Source of the DNA: Thiothrix winogradskyi
GTDB lineage: Bacteria > Pseudomonadota > Gammaproteobacteria > Thiotrichales > Thiotrichaceae
NCBI RefSeq assembly: GCF_021650935.1
Contig: NZ_CP091244.1
Span: forward strand, 248,001 to 312,000
Length of the DNA: 64,000 nucleotides
Reading direction: 5' to 3'
Position numbers and translations under genes: made by a program. This document shows positions 41,941 through 51,044 of the stretch, one piece after another (the stretch's first letter is position 1; each line of letters opens with the position of its first letter). The notes below the pieces were generated by a model. That model searched no databases, was not told where the DNA came from, and worked only from the letters and a program-made list of their open reading frames with translations.

Positions 41941-43698
41941 TTACAGCGCTGCTAATGTCGGATAAACCTTGCGGTATGCCGTCAGCAAACGCTGGTGCGT
42001 CTCGCAGCCGTGCAATTCCAGCGTTGGCGCGGTAATGCCCCAGAAGCGCACGCTGCCATCCAGCAAGGCTTGCGCCTGTTGCAACGCGGTTTCACCGTAC
42101 AATAAACCCACATTCGGCATATAACCCGCCACATCATCCATATCCAACAAGGCTTCGATGCAACGGTACACGCGGCGGCGCTCGTCATTGATTTGCTCGA
42201 AATGGCGAATCCACTGGCAACCTTCCCGAATCGCGTCTTCATCATCCATCGCCAATGCCAGCAAGGTTTTCAACTCGCCGACCCGCAAATCCGCCCACAG
42301 CGAACCCGCATCCGGCGCTAACCCAATCAGCGCTGCCACCGGCTGGTGATCATCCAAACCCAATTCTTCGATGGTATCGAACAGCTCGGTGCATTCCTCA
42401 TCTTCCAAATCCGGCAAATGCAGAATCGCCTCGCGCACCGCATTACCCGTGCTGTTATTGTCCCACTCCAAATCTTCAGCCTGATAAATTTCCGACATTT
42501 CCGGCACAATAATGCGGCAGGCATACACGCCCAAATGCTCGAAATCCATAATATAGATGTCGAAATCATCCGCATGGATGCGTTCCATCAAATGCTGGCA
42601 CTCTTCCTCGGTCGTGCCACTGAAATTCCAGTCGACAAATTCATAATCGGGTTCATTCCACAAAAAATCCCAATGCATCGGACCGCTGGAATCAATGAAA
42701 TGCGTTTCCAGATTTTGCGGGGAAGCTACATCGTCCAGCTCAAAACTCGGCTCAGAAAAACCCGCCAAGCGATCCAATGCCCTGCCCTGCAACAATTCCG
42801 TGAGGGAACGTTCCAACGCCACTTCAAAACGCGGATGCGCCCCAAAACTGGCATACACACCCTGATCGTCCGGGTTCAGCAAGGTCACGCACATCACCGG
42901 GTATTGCCCGCCCAATGACGCATCTTTCACCAAAATGCCAAAACCGGCTGCGCGTAATTCAGCAATACCGGCCTGAATGTGCGGATAACGTGCAATAATC
43001 GCTTCCGGTACATCCGGCAGACAGATTCCTTCCGCAATAATGCGGAACTTGATGTGGCGCTCGAAAATTTCCGATAAGGCTTGAGTACGTGCCTCAGTGC
43101 GGGTATTGCCCGCCGACATGCCGTTACTGACGTACAAATTACCGATAATATTGACCGGAAACCACACGGTTGCGCCGTCACGCTGACGTACATAGGGCAA
43201 AGCACAAACGCCGCGCTCTTCGTTACCGGAATTAATATCGACTAATTTAACCGCATCCAAACTGGTTTCTGGATCGTAAAAACTCAAAGTATCTTCATCC
43301 AGCAAACCGGCGGGCAAGTTACCGGAGTCATCCAATGCGAACCATTTTTCATCAGGATGGTGCACAAAATTGCTCTGGGCAATGGTGTTACCCAAGTAAA
43401 AATCCGCCCAGAAATAATTGGTGCTGAGGCGCTCGAAGTATTCACCCAAAGCACTGGCAAGCGCCGCTTTCTGCGATGCGCCTTTGCCATTGGTGAACAA
43501 CATCGGGCAATCACGATCGCGGATGTGGACTGACCACACATTGGCAATCGGGTTCAGCCAAGAGGCTTCCTCGATATGGAAACCAAGGCGCTGTAGCTTG
43601 TCCTGCATCACGGCGATAGAAGCTTCCAGTGCGGCATCTTTGCCGGGAATAAAGGTTTGTGCTGGCATGAGGGGAACTCGGTTGGTGGTCATTGTCAA
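41941..43698 (-). CDS. ycaO: YcaO-domain protein, RimO accessory factor
   Basis: 585 residues, the length of E. coli YcaO (586). The ATP-binding YcaO domain fills the first ~400 residues (GKGASQKAALASALGEYFER, NGMSAGNTRTEARTQALSEI with ERHIKFR), and the Asp/Glu-rich C-terminal domain is a TPR-like extension seen in YcaO proper. E. coli YcaO helps RimO methylthiolate ribosomal protein S12. The absence of a precursor peptide, SagB or TfuA neighbour argues against azoline peptide biosynthesis. Single gene. Confidence 0.9.
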   Translation of the reverse strand: MTMTTNRVPLMPAQTFIPGKDAALEASIAVMQDKLQRLGFHIEEASWLNPIANVWSVHIRDRDCPMLFTNGKGASQKAALASALGEYFERLSTNYFWADFYLGNTIAQSNFVHHPDEKWFALDDSGNLPAGLLDEDTLSFYDPETSLDAVKLVDINSGNEERGVCALPYVRQRDGATVWFPVNIIGNLYVSNGMSAGNTRTEARTQALSEIFERHIKFRIIAEGICLPDVPEAIIARYPHIQAGIAELRAAGFGILVKDASLGGQYPVMCVTLLNPDDQGVYASFGAHPRFEVALERSLTELLQGRALDRLAGFSEPSFELDDVASPQNLETHFIDSSGPMHWDFLWNEPDYEFVDWNFSGTTEEECQHLMERIHADDFDIYIMDFEHLGVYACRIIVPEMSEIYQAEDLEWDNNSTGNAVREAILHLPDLEDEECTELFDTIEELGLDDHQPVAALIGLAPDAGSLWADLRVGELKTLLALAMDDEDAIREGCQWIRHFEQINDERRRVYRCIEALLDMDDVAGYMPNVGLLYGETALQQAQALLDGSVRFWGITAPTLELHGCETHQRLLTAYRKVYPTLAAL

Positions 43699-43822
43699 AC
43701 GTTAAGTGAACCATTTTAGCGCACTGCACCAACAGGTGTCGTGTTATTCGGTATAATCGAAGGGCATTGTTATGGCAATTTGTTGCAGTCCCGATATAAA
43801 AATAGGCAAAAAGGAAATGGAT

Positions 43823-44326
43823 ATGTCACGGAGTGGCACTTCTCGTCAAAATTGGTTCATCGTTTCCCTGTTACTCATGGCATTGCTGGCGGGGATATTA
43901 TTGGCGTTGCCCCATTTACGAGACGTACACGCGGACACCTCTGCGGATGGCATGGCGGAATTACGTGAACAATTATTAGCAGACCCCACCAGCATTAGTG
44001 GTAGCTGGCTGCGCACGCTGAACCCTATCGTCAAAGATGTCCAAGGGGATTTGGTCTGGAATAGCACACAACAACAAGGGGTATTACGCATTCGTGATTT
44101 ACCCGACCCTAAAGCCGGTCATTTTTATCAATTGTGGTTATACGATACGCATGGTAATACGACAGATGGGGTTTCAGGCGGGGTATTAACCCAAAGCATT
44201 GGTAGCGAAGAAGTGTTTATGCCGATTAAAACGGATACGCCTGTACAAGAACCGTATAAATTTGAGTTTAAACTGCAAAACGATCAAAACGAAAATGGAC
44301 AAATATTACTAATGGTTCAACCCTAA
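43823..44326 (+). CDS. membrane-anchored RskA-C-like domain protein
   Basis: ~167 residues from ATG 43823 (43817 and 43772 are also in frame; GGAAATGG supports the later ones). One N-terminal membrane helix (WFIVSLLLMALLAGILLALP) leads to a periplasmic anti-sigma-K (RskA) C-terminal-like domain: VKDVQGDLVWNSTQQQGVLR, LPDPKAGHFYQLWLYD and YKFEFKLQ. There is no N-terminal zinc anti-sigma domain and no adjacent ECF sigma gene, so an anti-sigma role is doubtful. Function unknown. Confidence 0.72.
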   Translation: MSRSGTSRQNWFIVSLLLMALLAGILLALPHLRDVHADTSADGMAELREQLLADPTSISGSWLRTLNPIVKDVQGDLVWNSTQQQGVLRIRDLPDPKAGHFYQLWLYDTHGNTTDGVSGGVLTQSIGSEEVFMPIKTDTPVQEPYKFEFKLQNDQNENGQILLMVQP

Positions 44327-44339
44327 TAAGTTGAAATAA

Positions 44340-44549
44340 CTAATGAACAATTACTGTGCGTTTATTGCAAGATAAAATGATATTAATACCAAATGCAAAT
44401 ACCACTAATACGCCCAGCATATTAACCACTTCAGGCACGGGCAACTGCAATACGCTTAAAGCATAAAATAAAATCAGCAACATAACCGCTGACGCATTGA
44501 TCAAATTATTGACAACTGATCGCATTAATTTATTGAACTCGTAAATCAT
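44340..44549 (-). CDS. small two-helix membrane protein
   Basis: 69 residues with two hydrophobic helices (NASAVMLLILFYALSVLQLP and NMLGVLVVFAFGINIILSC) and a basic tail. AAAGG lies ~11 bases before the ATG, a little far. The composition is strongly membrane-like, which argues for a real gene, but I know no family. It converges with the RskA-C-like gene, 13 bases between stops. Confidence 0.5.
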   Translation of the reverse strand: MIYEFNKLMRSVVNNLINASAVMLLILFYALSVLQLPVPEVVNMLGVLVVFAFGINIILSCNKRTVIVH

Positions 44550-44720
44550 CGTATCAATACCTTTAGCTGTTCCCTGCCAAGTAAACCATATTATCTATTA
44601 TTGCATAATTAACAGCCTAACCAAGTGTCGTTTAACCTTACCTTAATGTTTCAATGAATTATTGTATGGCAGCCATTAGGCTATTATGCTTGCACCATTT
44701 TGAATAATTAGGCATTCCCC

Positions 44721-45416
44721 ATGAGCGATAGCACCCCAGTTGAATTTACCGCCAGCAATGATTCCCGCCAATTGCTGAAACAGGAACTTGCGCAACGTCA
44801 GGCACAACTGATGCAACTGACCCCAGCCAGCAATCCGTTGGAACGCGCTAACGTACAATACGAAATTGCGGAAATCATGCTGGAACTGGAAGAGCCAGGA
44901 ATGCGCGAAGCCGCGTGGGGCATGACGCGCGAATCATTCGAGATTTACCGTGACCGTGAATATTGGGAAGATGCCGTGCGTTGCTGCGATGTGCTGTACC
45001 GCTGTGATTTACCTGCTTCTGTACCCGCTCTGGGTAATGGTTTGTGGCTGGCGGTCACTTACCCCATCAACCCGGAAGTGACGATTATCATGCTCAATCA
45101 TCTGATTGATGCCACCCCACCCAAAGCGGACGGCGCTGCTGTTGCCGCTACCGTGGCGCACTACATTGCCGATTTACGTCTAGAAGGTGAAAAACGTGAC
45201 AGCATGATGTTCCTGACCAGCGCCATGCTCGGCAAAGTTGCCGAACGCCACAGCAACGTCAATTCGCAGGAAGCCATGAATCTGTGGCTCAATCGCTTGG
45301 ATTTACTTAACCCCAAAGTGTTTCTGCCACGTTTGGGGCAAGTGATTGATGCCATTGTGGAAGGTCAATGGTGGTATGACCGTGAAGCGCTACGTTCACG
45401 CTTACCCGTGCATTAA
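44721..45416 (+). CDS. hypothetical helical protein
   Basis: 231 residues, soluble, no signal. Largely helical with Ala, Leu, Glu and Trp at TPR-like spacing (NVQYEIAEIMLELEEPGMRE, AVRCCDVLYRCDLPASVPAL, MNLWLNRLDLLNPKVFLPRL). I do not recognise the family. It is a lone gene with 171 bases upstream; its stop is 18 bases from that of the converging lipoprotein gene. Confidence 0.72.
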   Translation: MSDSTPVEFTASNDSRQLLKQELAQRQAQLMQLTPASNPLERANVQYEIAEIMLELEEPGMREAAWGMTRESFEIYRDREYWEDAVRCCDVLYRCDLPASVPALGNGLWLAVTYPINPEVTIIMLNHLIDATPPKADGAAVAATVAHYIADLRLEGEKRDSMMFLTSAMLGKVAERHSNVNSQEAMNLWLNRLDLLNPKVFLPRLGQVIDAIVEGQWWYDREALRSRLPVH

Positions 45417-45434
45417 ACCTAGGTGGGCTTAACC

Positions 45435-46304
45435 TTATTGGCGATTGCCCACGAATACCAGCACATCTCTGGCAGTACTGTTCAAGGTGACGCTGTACAG
45501 TTGCCTATTACTTGGGTCAAAGTAAGCGGAGCCGGTACTGCCAGAACTTCCCCCAGCATTTCTTTCGAGACAATTGTTGCCGTAAGCCAGCGATACGCTA
45601 TAGGCATTACCTCGTGGACGTGGGAATACCGTGCCGGTAAATGTACACCCATCCACCCGACTCCCCGTCAGTTGCCCCCTGGCATCAATGCTAAACGCCG
45701 TATCTCGACTGCCATTGATTAAGCTGTTGCTAGACCCCGTGTAACGTCCGCTGAGCGTAGCAATGCTAGGAGCAAGATTGTAGTTGTTGTCGTGAGTCGC
45801 ACTGATGGTCACGCTGCTACCAGGAATATCGGTATAAGTTAAGGCAGCCTGCAAACGTGCACGCGGGGTATAACTGCCTTGCAGTGCAAACGGCAGTAGT
45901 GCATTGGTTTCAAAGTTGAAATCCTTCCCATTATTGGAATTGACCGTACCATTGCCTGATAAACTGTTACCAACAATAACACCCACAATATTGCCATTAT
46001 TACCGGCTGCTGAGTAAAGCATCCAATAAAAACCGTTGTCCAAAATCAAGCCAGTCAGCGTGCGGCCGGTATCGCTTGTACCACGCCAAACACCTTCCGC
46101 ATTGACGATACTCGTGCCGACATTGTTATCATCCGTAGTGCCAGCCCCAGTGCCAGTGGATAAGGTGACGCCCCCGCTAGTACCCAGCAGACTGCTCGTC
46201 TGGCTATTGCCTGCCGTCGTATAACTGCCTAAACCCGTACCGCCACCGCAAGCGGATAAGCCGGTAACGAGTAATACCTGACAGACAACTCCACCGATTT
46301 TCAT
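45435..46304 (-). CDS. hypothetical lipoprotein, Ser/Gly/Thr-rich
   Basis: ~289 residues from ATG 46304 (MKIGGVVCQVLLVTGLSAC), with lipobox LSAC; starts at 46310 and 46343 are also in frame. A ~60-residue Gly/Ser/Thr linker is followed by a beta-rich domain with VWRGTSDTGRTLTGLILDNG, LSGRYTGSSNSLINGSRD and CTFTGTV, repeating G-x-Y/F-x-G-T strands. Resembles outer-membrane-attached beta-sandwich or barrel-like lipoproteins of unknown role. It lies 8 bases upstream of nothing co-directional; the DUF1287 gene ends 48 bases away on the same strand upstream. Confidence 0.7.
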   Translation of the reverse strand: MKIGGVVCQVLLVTGLSACGGGTGLGSYTTAGNSQTSSLLGTSGGVTLSTGTGAGTTDDNNVGTSIVNAEGVWRGTSDTGRTLTGLILDNGFYWMLYSAAGNNGNIVGVIVGNSLSGNGTVNSNNGKDFNFETNALLPFALQGSYTPRARLQAALTYTDIPGSSVTISATHDNNYNLAPSIATLSGRYTGSSNSLINGSRDTAFSIDARGQLTGSRVDGCTFTGTVFPRPRGNAYSVSLAYGNNCLERNAGGSSGSTGSAYFDPSNRQLYSVTLNSTARDVLVFVGNRQ

Positions 46305-46351
46305 AACCATCCCGCCCCTATTGATTTGCACAAAAGCAAACAATAGTGCGG

Positions 46352-47077
46352 CTATGAATTCTCCGGGAGTTTTGACTGGTTGAAGTAGCGGTAATGCCCG
46401 ATGACCGGCCAGTAGAACAGGGCATCTTCGATATTCGTGCCATAGGCGACGTTATGCCCAACCAAAGGTCGCCCTTCCGGCGTGACGTAATGGCTCACAA
46501 TACCGATGTGTGCCTGCCCTTTGCCCAAATCCCACGCCACCACGTCGCCAGGTTGGTAGTTGGCGGGGTTTTGGGTAATTGGCAAAGATGCACCCTTGCG
46601 CTCGAAAAAACGCATCAGGTTGTAAACGCGGCGGTGGTCGATATTAGTGTCGGGGCGCTTCAGCCCCCACTTGCGCGGGTATTCGTGGAAGGCTTTGCGC
46701 ATATCCTCATGCAACTCACGTTGTAGATCAACACCTTGGGCGCGAAATGCCCGTACCACCACGTCCGCGCACACGCCAGTGGATTCAGGCACATCACCAC
46801 CTGGGTATTTCAGGTTCACATAAGCAGGATCATAAGAACGGGTGACTTTCACCTGTTGGTACACTGAATCCAGCAAAGACCTGACATGCGCCGGTGGTTT
46901 TGGCTCCAGCACCGGAGGCGGCACAGGGGGCGTAATCACCGGTGGTGGAATAATCGTGACGGGCGGTGGAATCACCAATGGAGGCGGTTTAATAAAACGC
47001 TGATAAGCTTCCCATCCCAGATACAGGATCAGCAATAACAAAAACAGCCAGACGAAATACCGCATAAAATGACGCAT
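46352..47077 (-). CDS. DUF1287-type cysteine-hydrolase-like protein
   Basis: 241 residues: N-terminal membrane anchor (YFVWLFLLLLILYLGWEAY), a Pro-rich spacer (~30-65) and a DUF1287 domain. The domain shows STGVCADVVVRAFRAQGVDL (Cys), DTNIDHRRVYNLMRFFERKG, QPGDVVAWDLGKGQAHIGIV (His) and VGHNVAYGT, a layout close to NlpC/P60 Cys-His hydrolases, suggesting cell-wall peptide cleavage on the periplasmic side. No member function is firmly known to me. It is 6 bases after the Rieske gene on the same strand. Confidence 0.8.
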   Translation of the reverse strand: MRHFMRYFVWLFLLLLILYLGWEAYQRFIKPPPLVIPPPVTIIPPPVITPPVPPPVLEPKPPAHVRSLLDSVYQQVKVTRSYDPAYVNLKYPGGDVPESTGVCADVVVRAFRAQGVDLQRELHEDMRKAFHEYPRKWGLKRPDTNIDHRRVYNLMRFFERKGASLPITQNPANYQPGDVVAWDLGKGQAHIGIVSHYVTPEGRPLVGHNVAYGTNIEDALFYWPVIGHYRYFNQSKLPENS

Positions 47078-47083
47078 AATGGC

Positions 47084-47398
47084 TTACACCGTGACCCAAA
47101 TGCGCCCGTCTTCAACACTAACCGCATAGGTTTTCAATGGAATCTCAGCGGGTTCAGCCATTGGCGCACCCGTTTTGACACTGAATTCCGCGCCATGCAA
47201 GGAACATTGCACCCGATCACCGTGCAAGCAACCGAGGTACAAGGATGCATCTTCGTGGGTACACATATCATCTACCGCGTAAAATTCGCCGTCTACGTGA
47301 CAGATCAGAATGCGCCTGCCGTTGCCTGCGTCAACACGTTTCATTTTTCCGGGCTTGATTTCGTTTATACTGCCAGCATCGAGTCGGGAATTATTCAT
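47084..47398 (-). CDS. Rieske [2Fe-2S] ferredoxin-like protein
   Basis: 104 residues. The cluster motif is complete: CTH in DDMCTHEDASLYLGC and CSLH in VQCSLHGAEFSVKTG, giving two Cys and two His. Small soluble Rieske proteins of this type pass electrons to oxygenases or other redox partners. ATG 47398 gives the complete N-terminal strand, but overlaps the start codon of the divergent SDR gene by two bases; ATG 47344, with CCGGAAAA upstream, would give an 86-residue product. Longer upstream readings have shadow-like composition. Confidence 0.88.
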   Translation of the reverse strand: MNNSRLDAGSINEIKPGKMKRVDAGNGRRILICHVDGEFYAVDDMCTHEDASLYLGCLHGDRVQCSLHGAEFSVKTGAPMAEPAEIPLKTYAVSVEDGRIWVTV

Positions 47399-48272
47399 GA
47401 GTGTAGCTAACCAAAATGTGTGGATTATGGGCTGTGGCGACATTGGTCGCCGCGTTGCACGGTTATACCAAAACGAGGGTACTAAGGCTATAGGCTGGGT
47501 ACGCAGCGAGGAATCCTTGCAGTTGGGGCTGGCACAAGGCATTGCCATGCGCCAAGGCGATGTGGATCGTGGCAGCTTCTTCCCGATTTTCGCGCTGGAT
47601 GAAGCCTTGGTGTATTGGTTCATGCCCCCGCAACCGACAGGTGAAACCGATGACCGGATACGCCGCTTTCTCAAAGGTGTCGATGCCGCCCCCAAACGGG
47701 TGGTGTTAATCAGTACCACTGGCGTGTACGGCGATTGCGACGGACGTTGGATTGACGAAACCGAGCCACTCAAACCCGTTGCCGCCCGTGCTAAACGCCG
47801 CGTTGATGCAGAAAACACCGTGCAAGAATGGGCAACCCGTTTCGGCGGTGAAAGCGTGATTTTGCGCGTCCCCGGCATTTACGCTCCCGACCGCTTGCCG
47901 CTGGAACGCCTTAAACGCGGCGAACCCGTGCTGACCGAAGCCGAAGCACCTTGGACAAACCGCATTCATGCCGACGATCTCGCAATGGTCTGCAAACGCG
48001 CAATGGAAGCCCCCCCCGCTGGCGCAATTTACAACGCTACCGACGGACACCCTTCAACCATGACCGATTATTTCAATCAAGTCGCGGATTACGCGGGATT
48101 ACCACGCCCGCCGCAAATCAGCATGAGCGCAGCACAAGCCGCCATGAGTCCCGGAATGTTGTCGTATTTGCAAGAATCGCGGCGGATTCGTAACGATAAA
48201 CTATTGACTGAATTAAACATCCGGTTACAGTACCCGTCCCTGACCGCTGGTCTCGGCATGTTGAAAGGATAA
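47397..48272 (+). CDS. NAD(P)-dependent SDR-family oxidoreductase/epimerase
   Basis: 291 residues from ATG 47397. Extended SDR Rossmann fold: NVWIMGCGDIGRRVARLYQN (dinucleotide loop), RVVLISTTGVYGDCDGRWID, GESVILRVPGIYAPDRLPLE, and TNRIHADDLAMVC. This matches the YeeZ-like group of NAD-dependent epimerase/dehydratase proteins, whose substrates are unknown. Its ATG overlaps the divergent Rieske ATG (CATG), and darP follows after 4 bases, so they are probably co-transcribed. Confidence 0.85.
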   Translation: MSVANQNVWIMGCGDIGRRVARLYQNEGTKAIGWVRSEESLQLGLAQGIAMRQGDVDRGSFFPIFALDEALVYWFMPPQPTGETDDRIRRFLKGVDAAPKRVVLISTTGVYGDCDGRWIDETEPLKPVAARAKRRVDAENTVQEWATRFGGESVILRVPGIYAPDRLPLERLKRGEPVLTEAEAPWTNRIHADDLAMVCKRAMEAPPAGAIYNATDGHPSTMTDYFNQVADYAGLPRPPQISMSAAQAAMSPGMLSYLQESRRIRNDKLLTELNIRLQYPSLTAGLGMLKG

Positions 48273-48276
48273 GCCC

Positions 48277-48795
48277 ATGATTGATTACGCCAATGACGAT
48301 GAAGAAGACGATTACATCAGCCGCAGCCACTTCAAGCGCGAAGCCGAAGCCGCGCAAGCTTTGGGCGAACGCCTGATTACCCTGCGCAAAGAGCAGCTCG
48401 ACCAGTTGGATTTATCCGAAAAGCTCTACGACTCGATTTTACTGGCGCAACGCTTGACCGCGAACGGCGCAATTCGCCGCCAACGCCAATTCATTGGCAA
48501 GCTGATGCGCACCGAAATTCTCGAACCGATTGAAGCGAAACTCGCGGAATGGGATCGCGGTGGCAAAGCCGAAACAGCACGTTTGCACCGTTTGGAACGC
48601 TGGCGTGATCGCCTGATTAACAGCGAAACCATGCTGGGCGAGTGGTTAAAAGAATACCCCGACACCGATGTGCAGCGGATGCGCAGCCTGATTCGCAACG
48701 CGCAAAAGGAAGCTGAAACCAACAAACCACCGAAAAGCAGCCGTGAACTATTCAAACTGCTACGCGAAATTACCGCCGACGAATCGCTGCGTTAA
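48277..48795 (+). CDS. darP: ribosome biogenesis factor DarP (YjgA)
   Basis: 172 residues. The family (DUF615) shows ISRSHFKREAEAAQALGERL, the segment around LDLSEKLYDSILLAQRLTAN, RRQRQFIGKLMR and the C-terminal KPPKSSRELFKLLREI. DarP binds pre-50S particles and helps late assembly of the large subunit. It begins 4 bases after the SDR gene and converges on gloB with 6 bases between stops. Confidence 0.93.
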   Translation: MIDYANDDEEDDYISRSHFKREAEAAQALGERLITLRKEQLDQLDLSEKLYDSILLAQRLTANGAIRRQRQFIGKLMRTEILEPIEAKLAEWDRGGKAETARLHRLERWRDRLINSETMLGEWLKEYPDTDVQRMRSLIRNAQKEAETNKPPKSSRELFKLLREITADESLR

Positions 48796-48801
48796 CCGCG
48801 T

Positions 48802-49581
48802 TTAATCGTATTCGGTGTCTTTCCAGATACGCAAAACAGCGAATACGTCGGCGGGCGTATGGGTTTCGCGACCGGCGATTTCCTCAGCTTTAGCGATAAC
48901 TTCGGGAATATGGGTGCGCAAAAACGGGTTGGTTTCAAACTCGCGCCCCAATTCAAACGGCACGGTAGGGTGGCCCTCATCCAGTAACGCCCACGATTCT
49001 TCCAAACGCGCATCCAACGCGGGATTATCCGGCTCGACCCATTTGGCGAAACCAATGTTATCCACGGTATATTCATGGGTGCAATACACTTGGGTATCAG
49101 CAGGTAACTGTGCAATGCGTTGCAAGGATGCGTACAGATCATGCAACGTGCCATCGAACACCCGCCCGCAACCGTTAGCGAATAAGGTATCCCCACAGAA
49201 CAGACTGCCTTCACCGTAATACACAATATGCCCAGCCGTATGCCCCGGCAATTCCATGACTTGGAAACGCAAACCGAGTGATTCCAAGTGGACTTCTGCA
49301 CCTTCCATCAAGGGCTGATTGAGGTGCGGAATCGCCTCATTCGCGGGCCCGTAGACTGGTAAACCGGGGTAGGCTTGCAATAGCTTGTCGATACCGCCGA
49401 CGTGAGCGCGGTGGTGGTGCGTAATCAAAATAGCCACTGGCTGCTTTGCCATGCGCTGAAGCGCATCCAACACCGGCGCTGCGTCACCGGGGTCAACAAT
49501 CGCAACGCCTGAATTGTCAGTGTTACCGATGAGCCAGATGTAATTGTCTGTAAAAGCGGGTACTGGGGTTACTTGCATCAT
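48802..49581 (-). CDS. gloB: hydroxyacylglutathione hydrolase, metal site altered
   Basis: 259 residues, full-length glyoxalase II: metallo-beta-lactamase fold (~1-170) plus the C-terminal substrate domain (FETNPFLRTHIPEVIAKAEE). It hydrolyses S-lactoylglutathione to lactate in methylglyoxal detoxification. Remaining metal ligands are present: the His residues of ITHHHRAHVGG, His in LPGHTAGHIVYY, bridging Asp in FCGDTLFANGCGR and His in YCTHEYT. The Asp of the THxHxDH motif is Ala (codon GCT, one base from GAT). This loses a ligand of the second metal and may reduce activity, unless it is a sequence error. Confidence 0.9.
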   Translation of the reverse strand: MMQVTPVPAFTDNYIWLIGNTDNSGVAIVDPGDAAPVLDALQRMAKQPVAILITHHHRAHVGGIDKLLQAYPGLPVYGPANEAIPHLNQPLMEGAEVHLESLGLRFQVMELPGHTAGHIVYYGEGSLFCGDTLFANGCGRVFDGTLHDLYASLQRIAQLPADTQVYCTHEYTVDNIGFAKWVEPDNPALDARLEESWALLDEGHPTVPFELGREFETNPFLRTHIPEVIAKAEEIAGRETHTPADVFAVLRIWKDTEYD

Positions 49582-49675
49582 AATGAAACACCTTACTCGT
49601 GATTCCTGCTATTCGACTATACTGCATACTGCCTTATAATCGCATTTTTATCAGCAAAGTGGGGCAAATTTTCAG

Positions 49676-50296
49676 ATGAACACACGCACAGGTCAGCTTT
49701 ACATCGTGTCAGCCCCCTCTGGTGCTGGCAAATCCAGCTTATTAAATGCCTTACGCGAGCGCGTAAGCAATCTGGTCATATCGGTTTCACACACGACGCG
49801 CCAGCCGCGCCCCGGCGAACAAGATGGGGTGCATTACCACTTCACCCCCGTTGAAGTATTTCGCCAGCAAGTAGCAGACGGTAACTTCCTTGAATATGCG
49901 CAAGTATTCGACAATTACTACGGCACGTCGCGGCTCTCTGTCGATGCTTTACGCGAAACTGGCAAGGATGTGATCCTCGAAATTGACTGGCAAGGGGCGC
50001 AACAAGTCCGCGAACGCGCTGAATCCGCCATCAGCATTTTCATCCTCCCCCCCAGTATCGAAGCTTTGAGTTCACGTTTACACGGACGGGGGCAAGACAG
50101 TGCAGAAACCATCCAACGCCGGATGCGCGATGCCAAAAACGAAATGTCGCATTACCCCGAATACGATTACCTGATTATCAACGACGACTTTGCAACCGCA
50201 CTGGATGACCTGGCCAGCATTTTCCGCAGTGAACGCCTGAAACGGGCGCAGCAATGCCAACAACATCGGGCATTATTCAATGCCTTGGTCGGCTAA
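49676..50296 (+). CDS. gmk: guanylate kinase
   Basis: 206 residues, typical length. P-loop SAPSGAGKSSLLNAL; GMP-binding SHTTRQPRPGEQDGVHYHF; DVILEIDWQGAQQVR; and the lid ETIQRRMRDAKNEMSHYPEYDYLI. It phosphorylates GMP to GDP in the cytoplasm. The DUF4442 gene starts within its stop (TAATG, 50294-50298), so the two are coupled. rpoZ and spoT, common gmk neighbours in gammaproteobacteria, are not next to it here. Confidence 0.97.
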   Translation: MNTRTGQLYIVSAPSGAGKSSLLNALRERVSNLVISVSHTTRQPRPGEQDGVHYHFTPVEVFRQQVADGNFLEYAQVFDNYYGTSRLSVDALRETGKDVILEIDWQGAQQVRERAESAISIFILPPSIEALSSRLHGRGQDSAETIQRRMRDAKNEMSHYPEYDYLIINDDFATALDDLASIFRSERLKRAQQCQQHRALFNALVG

Positions 50297-50802
50297 TGGC
50301 ATTTAACGCGATTAAATTTGCGCGGCGCTGGCTGGCATTCTTGCCAGAAGGACGACGGCTGGAGCTTTATCCGCCTTGGTGGATGATGCGTATCAAAGTG
50401 CTGGCACTGGAAAATGAATGGCGGCATATCCGCATTCGCCTGCCGCTAACCTGGGCTTCGCGCAATATGGGCGGCAGCATGTTTGGCGGGTTTCAGGCAT
50501 CGCTGGCAGACCCGATTGCGCCATTGGCTTGCTCGAAAGTATTCCCCGATTATCATGTATGGACGCGGCATTTGAGCGTGGACTTTGTGCGCCCCGGTAT
50601 TAGCGACATGGAATTACGCTTTGATTTTCCGCCAGAAAAAGAAGCAGAGATACGCGAGGAACTGGCGCGGCGTGGACGCAGCACACCGAGTTTCGAGTAC
50701 GGTTTGTACGATGGTCACGGGCGACTGTGTACCAAAGTCGTGTGCGTGGTGGCGATACGTCCGCAAGGATATTTGAAAGGCGTGGGTTCAGCAGCAGAGT
50801 AG
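50296..50802 (+). CDS. hot-dog-fold DUF4442 protein
   Basis: 168 residues from ATG 50296, which overlaps the gmk stop by one base. Hot-dog-fold DUF4442 features: the amphipathic N-terminal helix (FARRWLAFLPEGRRLELYPP), LTWASRNMGGSMFGGFQASL resembling the thioesterase helix region, and LSVDFVRPG. The family is related to acyl-CoA thioesterases, but a catalytic Asp/Glu is not certain, so activity is inferred from fold only. Confidence 0.8.
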   Translation: MAFNAIKFARRWLAFLPEGRRLELYPPWWMMRIKVLALENEWRHIRIRLPLTWASRNMGGSMFGGFQASLADPIAPLACSKVFPDYHVWTRHLSVDFVRPGISDMELRFDFPPEKEAEIREELARRGRSTPSFEYGLYDGHGRLCTKVVCVVAIRPQGYLKGVGSAAE

Positions 50803-51044
50803 CGGCTGAACCACAATACAGGACACAGGAGCCTCGCTAACCCCGCGTCCAAAAACGATTTTCACAATTGTAGCAGCGGTAATACGTCTTACCCCCTGAA
50901 AACAAGCGTCGCCACCAACCAATACGAACACGCCGCGCCGCCGACAAACAGTGCGAGCACGTACAAACATTTGTGATTGCCATCTGTAAACGATTTCCTT
51001 AGCCCATCAATAGTTACAACGCCGTCAACCTAGCACGAGGAATA

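Noticed and set aside
50803..51044. Short minus-strand frame (50788-50970) between the DUF4442 gene and rluB
   Set aside because: Val/Arg/Cys-rich, overlaps the previous gene, no ribosome-binding site or motif.
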